Positions 1 through 7,535 of a stretch of DNA of 31,484 bases are shown here, one piece after another. This DNA is from Phosphoribacter sp044220725 (GTDB lineage Bacteria; Actinomycetota; Actinomycetes; Actinomycetales; Dermatophilaceae), in contig JBGAQN010000074.1 of the NCBI GenBank assembly GCA_044220725.1, positions 1-31,484 on the forward strand. The letters run 5' to 3'. Each line of letters starts with the position of its first letter. Position 1 is the first letter of the stretch. A program made the position numbers and the translations under genes. The notes under the pieces are model-generated. The model made no database searches. It was not told the DNA's origin and saw nothing but the letters and a program-made list of their open reading frames with translations.

Positions 1-43
1 CCCACTCCGCCGTCTCCCAGAACGCGAGGGGAGCCGAGAACGG

Positions 44-78
44 GGCGGGCGGCATACCCCCTGTGTATGCCGCCCGCC
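44..78. terminator. Hairpin built from an inverted octamer pair
   Basis: A perfect 14-bp inverted repeat (44-57 and 65-78) around a 7-base loop. Each arm contains the octamer CGGCATAC/GTATGCCG. It lies about 70 bases past the stop of the minus-strand permease gene, so it is a likely terminator for that operon. There is no long T run, so Rho-independent function is inferred from stem strength only. Bases 1-43 are open in all three forward frames; I see no recognisable gene there. Confidence 0.6.
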
Positions 79-146
79 GACTGGCGCTCCCCTGCCAGGT
101 GTGACGCCGCTGCGGGCTCTGGCGTTGCAGGAAACCGCGGACTTCT

Positions 147-3100
147 TCAGGTGAGCCGGCGCGTCACGGTCGGGGCCTTACGGATCGCCAGCCAGGCCAG
201 CAGCGCCGCCAGAGCCGGGACAAGCAAGACCGGGACCGCCAGTTGGAGCCAGGGAATGACGACGGTCGGGTCGACAGGTGCGATGTTGTGTCCATCTGAG
301 CCGTCTGCTGCCACGTTCGAGGCGATCCCCGTCGTCGCCCGCGCGATGGCGATGCCCGGCACGAAACCGACCAGGGTGCCGAGCAGTGCGCCGACCACCC
401 CCAGCGAACCCGCCTGTGCCGCAGCGAGATTGCGCCGGGTCATCCGGGTGGCGCCGACCGCGGCGAAGGTTCCCATCATCGACTGGGTCTCCGCGGTCGA
501 CAACGCCGTGGACACCAGGGTCGCGACGAGGATGATGAGCCCGATGAAGGACAGCACGATGAGCGCCAGCAGCTTGTCGTAGGGCTGGAAGCCCCGCTCG
601 ACGTAGAACCAGCCGAGGTTGTTCTCGGTGAAGCCCTCGGATAGCGCTGCTTCCGCGTCGGCGGTCAGCTCGCCGCGCGGGTCGACGATGGTCGCCTGGA
701 CGATCATCGTCGACAGGCCCAGGTTCTTGGCGGTTTCGGTCGTCATGAGCGCCCCGATCATCTCGCCACCGTTGGGGCCCATGAACTCTCCCGCGGCCAC
801 GACGTTGACGTTGGCCGCGTTGAGCTTCGCCGCGGGCACCGGGGTCGCCGCCAACGCCACCGTCGTCACGTCCTCGGGGGCCGCTGGGCCGTTCGGTCCC
901 CAGACCATCGTTCCCCGCGCGAAGGTGACCTTGCCGTCGACGATGTCGACCTGGCCATACCAGGGGGACGAGGACCCCCAACCGCCGCCGGGATACTCGA
1001 CCCATTGGACGGGCGGTGCCTTGTCGCCGTTGACGACGATGCCACCGGCCCGGAGCGTGGCCTGCGCTGTCGCGTCCAGACCGAAACTGCTCACCAAGGA
1101 AGCCAGATCCGCGACGAGGATGCCGCCCCGGTCACCCGACATCCCCATCCCCTTGAGGGAGTTGCAGCTGAGGTCGGGCGGGCTGATGGAACTCATTCCG
1201 TTGTCCAGGGTGAGAGCCTGCAGCGGCGTGCAGCCAACCCGGAGCGCGACGAAGAACGGCATCCGGGAGGTCCCACCCTCCGAGGGCTTCTCCAGGCCGG
1301 TGCTACGAGGGATCACGTCCACGAAGGTGAGCAACTGGACCTGCAGGGCCGGGTCAACGCTGCGCACCACCTCGGTGACGGACTGTGACCACCGTGGATC
1401 GATCTGCCCGGTCATGTTCGTCTGCGGGATGAGCTTGGCCTGCCCCATCGGCAGCTCCGGTCGATAGGTCTTGGCCCGGAACGCGGAGTCGCTCGCGGCC
1501 ACGACGAGGATCGTCGACAACAGCGCCGTCCCGCCAAGGATCGCGGCCACCGTTGAGGTCGCCCTCCCGCGCTGGCGCGCCGCGTCGCGCATCGCCATCC
1601 GGATCGCCACCGGCGCCGGACGGGTGGCTCGCCCGGCGAGCACGAGCACCATCGGCACGAGCAACAGGGCACCGATGACCAGCAGGACCGCGCCGATCAT
1701 CGCCACGAACGGCACGAGCTGGTCGATCAGCCGGGGCTCCTCCCACGACGGCCGCCACGCGACCGCCCAGAACACTGCGACCGCTCCCAGGGCAGCCAGC
1801 ACGATGCCCGCGATCGGCGTCCGCACCAGGGCCGGCGGTGAGACGTTCTGGCCGCGCATCACCCCGACGATGTCCAGCCGCCCCAGCCCCCGCGACGGGA
1901 TCAACGCGGCGATGACCGCGGACGCGATCGCACAGCCGACGATGATCGTCACCGGCACCACCGGCACGTCGAACGGCCCGAAGAAGGTGTCCGGTCGATA
2001 GGTCCGCGACCACCAGATGACGACCCAGGCGCTGAGCACACCGACGATGGCACCGGCGACGGACGCCAGCGCCCCGAGCACCAGCGCCTGCGCGAGCACC
2101 GAGCGGCGCAGCTGCGGGGTCGTCGCACCGTTGCTCGCCGCCAACGCCAGCGTCCGGCGTTGGCGAGCCGCGCTCACCGCGAACGCCGGCCCGACGAGCA
2201 ACGTCGTCTCCAGCAGCAACCCCACGGCGATGATCGCCGAGGTGACCGCCTGTCCCAGCGCCGACTGGTCCTCGTAGATCTGGGCCTCGGGTGGCAGGTT
2301 GAGCTGCTCCCTGGTCGGCGGGTTGAGCACGACCTGTCGGCTGGTCACCTGCAGGCCGTAGCCAGCCCACCTCGTGACCTCGTCCCACGTCACGGGAGCC
2401 GCCCGGTCGATGAGGTATGCCGCGCTGTCCGGGCCGACCCCACCTTCACCCCGCAGGTCGGGCAGGGTGACCAGATCAGCCGGGCGGGCGGCATACGACA
2501 GGATCCACCCGTCGCCCACGCCGACGATCGTGTAGGTCGTGACCTTGCCGTCCATGCCCGTGACCTCGACGGTGCCGCTGGACGGCAACCCGCGATAGAT
2601 CCCTGCGGGCGACACGACGGCTTCGGTCGCCGACGTCGGCCACCGCCCGGACTGCAGATGGGTGATGCCCTCGGTCCGAGCCGCGAACCTGGCCGCATCG
2701 ACGCCGCGCATCGTGAGGTCGATTTGTTTGCGGCCGATCTTCGCGAAGCCGGGGCTCTCCGTCATCGGGATGATGGTGCCGCCGAGCAGGGATTCCAGGG
2801 CCAGGACGTGCGAGGTGCTGTCGGCGCCCCATCCGGGGATCGGCGTGGCCGGCACGTCCTTGTTGACGTCCATGTAGCCCACGCCGCCGCCGCGCCAGTT
2901 CGACACCATCGGCGGGATCTTGACTCCGCCGGAATAGGTGGCCACCGCCTGGGTTTGCCCTAACCCGTAGGGGATTTGCTCCGTGGTGGACAGGTCGGCG
3001 CTGGAGTAGATGATGTTGCCGCCGATGAGCAACAGGACCGGAACGGCCACCATGATGACGATGAGCAGGCTGCGGCCGAGGTGGCGGCGCACGTCGCGCC

Positions 3101-3191
3101 GGGCCAGCCGCAGTGCGACGCGCCAGCCAGCCCGCCACTCGGCGGCCGAGTCGTGGCTGATGACGGGTGGGGGCGCCAGGGTTGTGGCCAT
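147..3191 (-). CDS. FtsX-like ABC transporter permease, 1014 aa
   Basis: Large membrane subunit of an ABC export or mechanotransmission system of the FtsX/MacB superfamily. A first membrane segment lies at about residues 38-63, followed by a long extracytoplasmic region to about residue 310. A first FtsX block of three to four segments follows (about 312-440), then further segments, a second extracytoplasmic domain, and a C-terminal FtsX block (about 860-1005) with the typical basic loop between helices. The two-block layout and length suit the duplicated actinobacterial permeases encoded beside a LolD/MacB-type ATPase. It starts 3 bases after the ATPase stop codon, so the two are surely co-transcribed. 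The substrate cannot be read from sequence; PadR-controlled pairs of this kind are often linked to antibiotic or cell-envelope stress, which is inference here. Confidence 0.9.
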   Translation of the reverse strand: MATTLAPPPVISHDSAAEWRAGWRVALRLARRDVRRHLGRSLLIVIMVAVPVLLLIGGNIIYSSADLSTTEQIPYGLGQTQAVATYSGGVKIPPMVSNWRGGGVGYMDVNKDVPATPIPGWGADSTSHVLALESLLGGTIIPMTESPGFAKIGRKQIDLTMRGVDAARFAARTEGITHLQSGRWPTSATEAVVSPAGIYRGLPSSGTVEVTGMDGKVTTYTIVGVGDGWILSYAARPADLVTLPDLRGEGGVGPDSAAYLIDRAAPVTWDEVTRWAGYGLQVTSRQVVLNPPTREQLNLPPEAQIYEDQSALGQAVTSAIIAVGLLLETTLLVGPAFAVSAARQRRTLALAASNGATTPQLRRSVLAQALVLGALASVAGAIVGVLSAWVVIWWSRTYRPDTFFGPFDVPVVPVTIIVGCAIASAVIAALIPSRGLGRLDIVGVMRGQNVSPPALVRTPIAGIVLAALGAVAVFWAVAWRPSWEEPRLIDQLVPFVAMIGAVLLVIGALLLVPMVLVLAGRATRPAPVAIRMAMRDAARQRGRATSTVAAILGGTALLSTILVVAASDSAFRAKTYRPELPMGQAKLIPQTNMTGQIDPRWSQSVTEVVRSVDPALQVQLLTFVDVIPRSTGLEKPSEGGTSRMPFFVALRVGCTPLQALTLDNGMSSISPPDLSCNSLKGMGMSGDRGGILVADLASLVSSFGLDATAQATLRAGGIVVNGDKAPPVQWVEYPGGGWGSSSPWYGQVDIVDGKVTFARGTMVWGPNGPAAPEDVTTVALAATPVPAAKLNAANVNVVAAGEFMGPNGGEMIGALMTTETAKNLGLSTMIVQATIVDPRGELTADAEAALSEGFTENNLGWFYVERGFQPYDKLLALIVLSFIGLIILVATLVSTALSTAETQSMMGTFAAVGATRMTRRNLAAAQAGSLGVVGALLGTLVGFVPGIAIARATTGIASNVAADGSDGHNIAPVDPTVVIPWLQLAVPVLLVPALAALLAWLAIRKAPTVTRRLT

Positions 3192-3194
3192 CGG

Positions 3195-4040
3195 TCAGCC
3201 CTCGGTCGCGGGTTCGCCCACGCGGGGGGTCGCCGCAGCATCGTCGGTATGCCGTCCCTCCAGCCCCGCAGTCGGCTGCGGCTGTGGCTCGACGGGCGCT
3301 TGCGCCTGTGGCTGCGGCTGGGAGTGGTAGGTGCGCGGCATACTCGGGGCGCCGAAGGCCGCCGTGGAGTCCACGACGCGGCCGTCGCGCAGGTAGATCA
3401 CCCGGTCGGCCCACCCGGCGTGCCGCGCCTCGTGGGTGACCAGCAGCCCGGCCGCGCCCGCGTCGCAGCGTGCCCGCAGCACGGCGAGCACCCCTTCACC
3501 AGTGAGCGAGTCAAGGGCGCCGGTCGGCTCGTCGGCGAGGACCAACCGACGCTCACCGACCAACGCCCGGGCGATCGCGACCCGCTGTTGTTGGCCTCCG
3601 GACATCTGGTCGGGATAGCGGTCGGCCAGCTCGTCCAACCCCAGCTCGTGCAGGGCGCCGACGGCGGCCCGCCGGGCCTCGCTGACCCGGCGGCCGTCGA
3701 GCTCCAAAGGGAGGCCGATGTTCTCGGCCGCGGTGAGCGAAGGGATGAGGTTGAGGTCCTGGAAGACCACGCCGACCCGGCGGCGACGCAGCGCGGCGAG
3801 GTCGGCCGGCCGCAGCGACGAGGTCGACTGGCCGTCGATCTCGACGCTGCCAGCGGTCGGCAGGTCGAGGGCGCCCGCGAGGTTGAGCAGGGTCGACTTG
3901 CCGCTGCCGCTCGGGCCCATGACTGCGACGAGCTCACCGGCCTGGACGGTGAGGCTCACGCCGTCGAGGGCGCGCACCGCGGTGGGTCCGGTGCCGTGGA
4001 CGCGGTAGACGTCGGTCATGCGCAGGACGAGATCGCTCAT
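3195..4040 (-). CDS. ABC transporter ATP-binding protein, MacB/LolD type, 281 aa
   Basis: Cytoplasmic ATPase that would energise the adjacent FtsX permease. All motifs are intact: Walker A GPSGSGKS (42-49), Q-loop Gln94, signature MSGGQ (146-150), Walker B LVLADE (166-171) followed by PTGALD, and H-loop His203. The body ends near residue 225 with the usual length for the family. An unusual tail of about 55 residues rich in Pro and Gln (QPQPQAQAP and similar) follows, probably disordered. The start ATG overlaps the padR stop by four bases (ATGA, 4037-4040), showing translational coupling. The family assignment is sure; the transported substrate is unknown. Confidence 0.94.
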   Translation of the reverse strand: MSDLVLRMTDVYRVHGTGPTAVRALDGVSLTVQAGELVAVMGPSGSGKSTLLNLAGALDLPTAGSVEIDGQSTSSLRPADLAALRRRRVGVVFQDLNLIPSLTAAENIGLPLELDGRRVSEARRAAVGALHELGLDELADRYPDQMSGGQQQRVAIARALVGERRLVLADEPTGALDSLTGEGVLAVLRARCDAGAAGLLVTHEARHAGWADRVIYLRDGRVVDSTAAFGAPSMPRTYHSQPQPQAQAPVEPQPQPTAGLEGRHTDDAAATPRVGEPATEG

Positions 4041-4729
4041 GGGGTTCCCCCTGTCGGGACGGTGTGAGCTGGGTTGGTCGTGGGGTCAGGTGAGGCGGAG
4101 GTATGCCGTGCGGCTGGGTTCGCGGCCACGCCTGGGGTGATCGGCGCGACCGGGGTCGCCCGTGCTGCCGGGGTGGGCGTAGCGCCGGTCGGATATGTGG
4201 CGAGAGTCGCTTCGACGTGGTCGAGCCAGCGGAGTTGGGCCTCGACGGTGAAGAGCTGGTGTTCGAGCACGAGCAGCTCGGGGTCGGTGCCGAGGGTGTT
4301 CGGCGGGGCAGCTGGCGGCGAGGTCAGGGTCAGCTTGAGCCGAGTGAGCTCCTGCAGATGACGCATGGTGGCCGTGCGCTGGGTGTGGATCACGGCATAC
4401 GGGTCAACGCCTGGTCCGGCGATCGCGAGGGCGAGCTTGATGACCAACTCATCGCGGGCCGGCTCACTGACCCCGACGGGTGCGAGCCACCACGCGTCGG
4501 CCTCGGTGCGGCCGGCGTCGGTGAGGCGGTAGGCGATCTTGCCCTCGTCGTCGGGGACGCCGTCGCCGACGACCAGGCCGTCGCGCTCAAGGCGCGCCAA
4601 GGTGGTGTAGACCTGCCCGACGTTGAGCGGCCAGACCCCGCCGGTGCGAGCCTCGAACTCGGCCTTGAGCCGGGCGCCATAGCGGGGACCGTCACGCAAG
4701 ATGGCCAGCAGGCTCTGCCGGACCGACAT
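4037..4729 (-). CDS. PadR family transcriptional regulator, 230 aa
   Basis: Winged-helix repressor. Residues 1-75 show the PadR signature: an N-terminal helix, the stretch YGARLKAEFE, then VYTTLARLERDGLV and a beta wing ending in YRLTDAGR. A C-terminal helical dimerisation region runs to about residue 185 (Vir_Cterm-like). The last 45 residues are a Pro/Ala/Thr-rich tail not usual for the family. It is the first gene of the operon with the ATPase and permease, starts after an AGGAGG ribosome site, and has two palindromes over its promoter, so autoregulation of the exporter operon is likely. The inducing ligand is unknown. Confidence 0.92.
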   Translation of the reverse strand: MSVRQSLLAILRDGPRYGARLKAEFEARTGGVWPLNVGQVYTTLARLERDGLVVGDGVPDDEGKIAYRLTDAGRTEADAWWLAPVGVSEPARDELVIKLALAIAGPGVDPYAVIHTQRTATMRHLQELTRLKLTLTSPPAAPPNTLGTDPELLVLEHQLFTVEAQLRWLDHVEATLATYPTGATPTPAARATPVAPITPGVAANPAARHTSASPDPTTNPAHTVPTGGTP

Positions 4730-4753
4730 CCCCTGACCTCCTCGGCGCCCGCT

Positions 4754-4810
4754 ACATACTCAGTATGTCTGCTGGTCAGAGACGCTATACCGAGTATGCC
4801 GTCCGGTCAA
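4754..4810 (-). promoter_or_regulatory. padR operon promoter with two PadR operator candidates
   Basis: ACATACTCAGTATGT (4754-4768) is a 15-base perfect palindrome with core ATAC-TCA-GTAT. A second site, ATACCGAGTAT (4787-4797), keeps the same half-sites and spacing. Their centres are 31 bases apart, about three helical turns, so two dimers could sit on one face. On the minus strand a -35-like TTGACC (4810-4805) is followed 15-17 bases later by TATAGC/TAGCGT, which puts the second operator in the promoter spacer. ATAC/GTAT half-sites are typical of PadR proteins. Not tested. Confidence 0.7.
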
Positions 4811-4825
4811 CCCGTGACCCTCCAG

Positions 4826-4893
4826 TCCGGTGGCACTTAAACCGCTTACCTGGCACCTACATCTGCCAGGCAACCGTGTTAAGTGCCACCGGA
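4826..4893. terminator. Nested inverted repeat between the MDR gene and padR
   Basis: A perfect 15-bp outer inverted repeat (4826-4840 with 4879-4893, containing TGGCACTTAA) encloses a second hairpin, CCTGGCA (4849-4855) with TGCCAGG (4864-4870). It lies downstream of the minus-strand oxidoreductase and upstream of the padR promoter, which suits a terminator or insulating element. The nested, cruciform-like structure is more elaborate than a simple terminator, and a REP-like element is possible. Confidence 0.5.
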
Positions 4894-4895
4894 GG

Positions 4896-4966
4896 GGTGA
4901 GCAGATCGCCCAGGGGGTGAGCAGGTCGCCCAGGGGGGTGAGCAGGTCGCCCTAGAGGGTGAGCAG
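4896..4966 (-). repeat. Tandem repeat of the MDR gene 3' end, about four copies
   Basis: GGTGAGCAG recurs at 4896, 4916, 4937 and 4958, spaced 20, 21 and 21 bases. The copy at 4958-4966 encodes the last residues of the oxidoreductase. The other three lie past its stop codon (4952-4954). On the coding strand the unit is CTGCTCACCC followed by a 10-11 base linker. The gene tail therefore appears copied downstream. Confidence 0.85.
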
Positions 4967-5959
4967 AACCTTGCCGATGTGGGTGGACGACTCCAGCAGC
5001 CGGTGCGCGTCGGCGACGTCAACCAACGGCATCCTGGCGTGGACGATCGGCCGAACCGCACCGGCCTCGATCATCGGCCAGACATGCTCGCGGACCGCCG
5101 CCACGATCGTGGCCTTCTCATCGATCGGCCGGGCCCGCAACGATGTGGCGATGATCGCTGCGCGCTTGCGCAGCAGCAGCCCCAGGTCGAGTTCCGCGCG
5201 CGTGCCCCCTTGCAGCCCGATCACCACGAGTCGCCCGTATGCCGCGAGCGCCTCGACGTTGCGCGCGAGGTACTTCGCGCCCATGTTGTCCAGGATGACA
5301 TCGGCTCCCGGACCGCCCCGGCGCGGACCAGTCTCACGGTCCTCGGCTGTCGCTGCCCGGATCGCGGCGACGAAGTCCTCGTCCCGATAGTTGACGAGCA
5401 CCTCGGCGCCAAGCGAACGGCATACGTCGAGCTTCTCGGCCGACCCGGCAGTGACGGCGACGTGTGCGCCAATGGCGCGGGCCAGCTGGATGGCCATCGT
5501 CCCGATCCCCGACGAACCACCGTGGACGAGCAGCCACTGTCCGGGCGCCAGCCCCGCCGACATGAAGACGTTCGACCACACGGTGCAGGCCACCTCGGGC
5601 AGCGCCGCCGCGTCCACGAGCGACACGCCCGCAGGCACCGGCAGCAGTTGGCCTGCGGGGACGGCGACGCGGGCGGCATAGCCGCCGCCGGAGAGCAGCG
5701 CGCAGGCCTGGTCGCCAACGGCCCAACCGGTGACGTTCGCGCCCACCGCCGCCACTCGTCCGCTGCACTCGAGTCCCAGGTATGCCGGTGCGCCCGGTGG
5801 CGGGGGATAGTGCCCCTGCCGCTGGAGCAGGTCTGCGCGGTTGACACCGGCAGCGACGACGTCCAGGACCACCTCGTCGGGGCCTGGGGAGGGGTCCGGG
5901 ACCGCGGCAAGGACGAGCGCCTCGGGGCCTCCGGGTGTGGTCACGGTGACGGCCAGCAT
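4952..5959 (-). CDS. NAD(P)H:quinone oxidoreductase-like MDR enzyme, 335 aa
   Basis: Zinc-independent medium-chain dehydrogenase/reductase of the quinone oxidoreductase (zeta-crystallin/PIG3) type. The GroES-like half begins with a typical TTPGGPEAL stretch. The Rossmann half carries HGGSSGIG (about 146-153), where the nucleotide binds, and LGAEVLVNYRDEDF follows. The structural-zinc cysteine cluster of alcohol dehydrogenases is absent. I prefer the ATG at 5957-5959, because family members begin at that point; an in-frame GTG at 5981-5983 would add eight residues. It is divergent from the MFS gene at 6087. The substrate is unknown; quinones, enones and aldehydes are the usual range. Its 3' end is tandemly repeated downstream. 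Confidence 0.88.
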   Translation of the reverse strand: MLAVTVTTPGGPEALVLAAVPDPSPGPDEVVLDVVAAGVNRADLLQRQGHYPPPPGAPAYLGLECSGRVAAVGANVTGWAVGDQACALLSGGGYAARVAVPAGQLLPVPAGVSLVDAAALPEVACTVWSNVFMSAGLAPGQWLLVHGGSSGIGTMAIQLARAIGAHVAVTAGSAEKLDVCRSLGAEVLVNYRDEDFVAAIRAATAEDRETGPRRGGPGADVILDNMGAKYLARNVEALAAYGRLVVIGLQGGTRAELDLGLLLRKRAAIIATSLRARPIDEKATIVAAVREHVWPMIEAGAVRPIVHARMPLVDVADAHRLLESSTHIGKVLLTL

Positions 5960-6086
5960 GACTCCGAGCGTAGCCGCGACCACCTTGCCGGGAAGTCCGG
6001 CCGTTCGGCGGAGGGACCGGCCGCTCGGCCAGGCAGCACCTGAGACGTCGAAGCGGGTCGTGGACCGGGGTGGCAGGCTGGCAGGC

Positions 6087-7334
6087 GTGGGCTACCGACC
6101 GGGCGACGCGGCATACCGGCGCGTGACCGTCGCGCTCTTCGCTGCGGGGGTGACGACGTTTGCGTTGCTCTACTCCCCGCAGGCCGTGCTGCCCGAGCTC
6201 GCCGAAGACTTCGGTATGCCGGTCCCGGCGACGACGCTGTCGATTTCGGTCACCACCCTGGCGATGGCGGTCGCGCTGCTGGCCGTCGGCCCGATTACCG
6301 AGCGGATCGGCCGGACCCCGATCATCCGGGTCTCGGTCGTCGTCACCAGCCTCGTCGGGATCGCTCACTCGCTCGCGCCGAACTGGCCGATCCTGTTGGC
6401 CTTGCGAGGTCTGCAGGGGGTCTCGCTGGCCGGGATGGCGGCCGTGGCCATGGCCTACCTGCGCGAGGAGATCGCGCCCGAGGCCCATGCCGGCGCGACC
6501 GGTCTCTATGTCGGCGGGACGGCGATCGGCGGGATGGTCGGGCGGCTCATCGTGGGCGCCGTCGCCGACGTGGCCGGATGGCGGTGGGCGCTGGCGGCCA
6601 TGGGCGGGGTGGGGTTGGCCTGCGCCGTCGTCGTGTTGCTGACCCTGCCGCCGTCGCGCGGGTTTCGACGCTCGGCGCTGTCTCGGCGTGAGCGGTTGGT
6701 CAGGGTGCGCCGGCTCGTGTCCGACCCGGGGCTGGTCGCGCTCTACGGTGTGGCGGCGGTGTCGATGGGAGCGTTCATTGCTGTGTTCAACACCGTGGGG
6801 TTCAGGCTGCGGGGCGAACCCTACGGGCTGGGGGTCGCGGCTGCGTCATTGGCCTACCTCGCCTATGCCCCTGGCTCGCTGACCTCGGCGTATGCCGGTC
6901 GGCTGGCCGATCGCATCGGTCGGCGACCCGTGCTTCCGGTGGCGGTCGGTGCCCTGCTGCTCGGCCTCGGGCTGACCAGCGCGGCGCCGTTGACGGTCTT
7001 CCTCGCCGGGCTTGTGGTGTTCTCGGGGTCCTTCTTCGCCGTGCATGGGGTGGCCTCGGGGTGGGTTGCTGCTCGGGCTCAGGCTGTCGGCGGCGGGATC
7101 GGCCAGGCCTCGGCGTTCTACCTGGTGGCCTATTACGCCGGTTCATCACTGTTCGGCGGCTTAGCCGGCCCGGCCTGGGCGACCGGAGGGTGGGCTGCGG
7201 TCTTGGCGTTGACCGGGGTTCTGGGCCTGATCGGGTTCGGGCTCGCCGGATGGTTGACCCGGATCCCGGCCGTTGCCGGCCCGTCCGGGAGTGACCTTGA
7301 GGGGGACGAGCCGCCCGGCCTGTCGGCCTACTAA
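6087..7334 (+). CDS. MFS transporter, YnfM-like drug/sugar efflux family, 415 aa
   Basis: Twelve-helix major facilitator protein. Hydrophobic segments alternate along the whole length, with a motif-A-like loop GPITERIGRTP after the second helix and a second one, GRLADRIGRRP, in the C-terminal half. The N-terminus (YSPQAVLPELAEDF) resembles YnfM and related arabinose/drug efflux proteins. I chose the GTG at 6087 because it follows GGCAGG and leaves a normal cytoplasmic N-terminus; the frame is open further upstream but reads as non-protein there. It is divergent from the MDR gene with about 127 bases between. The last ten residues (GDEPPGLSAY) and the stop codon are encoded a second time immediately downstream. 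Confidence 0.88.
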   Translation: MGYRPGDAAYRRVTVALFAAGVTTFALLYSPQAVLPELAEDFGMPVPATTLSISVTTLAMAVALLAVGPITERIGRTPIIRVSVVVTSLVGIAHSLAPNWPILLALRGLQGVSLAGMAAVAMAYLREEIAPEAHAGATGLYVGGTAIGGMVGRLIVGAVADVAGWRWALAAMGGVGLACAVVVLLTLPPSRGFRRSALSRRERLVRVRRLVSDPGLVALYGVAAVSMGAFIAVFNTVGFRLRGEPYGLGVAAASLAYLAYAPGSLTSAYAGRLADRIGRRPVLPVAVGALLLGLGLTSAAPLTVFLAGLVVFSGSFFAVHGVASGWVAARAQAVGGGIGQASAFYLVAYYAGSSLFGGLAGPAWATGGWAAVLALTGVLGLIGFGLAGWLTRIPAVAGPSGSDLEGDEPPGLSAY

Positions 7335-7367
7335 GGGGACGAGCCGCCCGGCCTGTCGGCTTACTGA
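7302..7367 (+). repeat. In-frame 33-base duplication of the MFS gene 3' end
   Basis: Bases 7302-7334 and 7335-7367 match at 31 of 33 positions. Both encode GDEPPGLSAY plus a stop in the same frame. The two differences are silent: GCC to GCT (Ala), and TAA to TGA (stop). Confidence 0.9.
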
Positions 7368-7484
7368 TGCAGGCACGCCGGCCCCCATCGAGTGGGACCA
7401 CGCGCCCCCGGCAACGCCGCGGCAACGCCCGCCGTGGGCTGGGACGTGTCAGGATGGGAGCGCACGTCGCAGCACCATCGTGAT

Positions 7485-7503
7485 CGTCGAGTGCTCCTCG
7501 ACG
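7485..7503 (+). promoter_or_regulatory. Hairpin upstream of hutF
   Basis: CGTCGAG (7485-7491) and CTCGACG (7497-7503) form a perfect 7-bp inverted repeat with a 5-base loop, 32 bases before the hutF start. It may be an operator or a leader hairpin. Nothing else points to a function. Confidence 0.3.
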
Positions 7504-7535
7504 CTGCGGTATCGATCCGGTTGGCAAGGAGTGTC

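Noticed and set aside
4896..4966. CRISPR-like array
   Set aside because: Units of 20-21 bases without unique spacers, starting inside a coding sequence; no cas genes.
5675..5682. CGGCATAG counted as an octamer copy
   Set aside because: The last base differs from CGGCATAC, so I left it out of the count.
5334..6488. A long minus-strand frame crossing the MDR/MFS divergent promoter
   Set aside because: It overlaps two well-supported genes in other frames and has Arg/Gly/Pro-rich non-protein composition.
7392..7535. Upstream in-frame start for hutF
   Set aside because: The added residues have no similarity to HutF, and a good AAGGAG site fixes the GTG at 7536.
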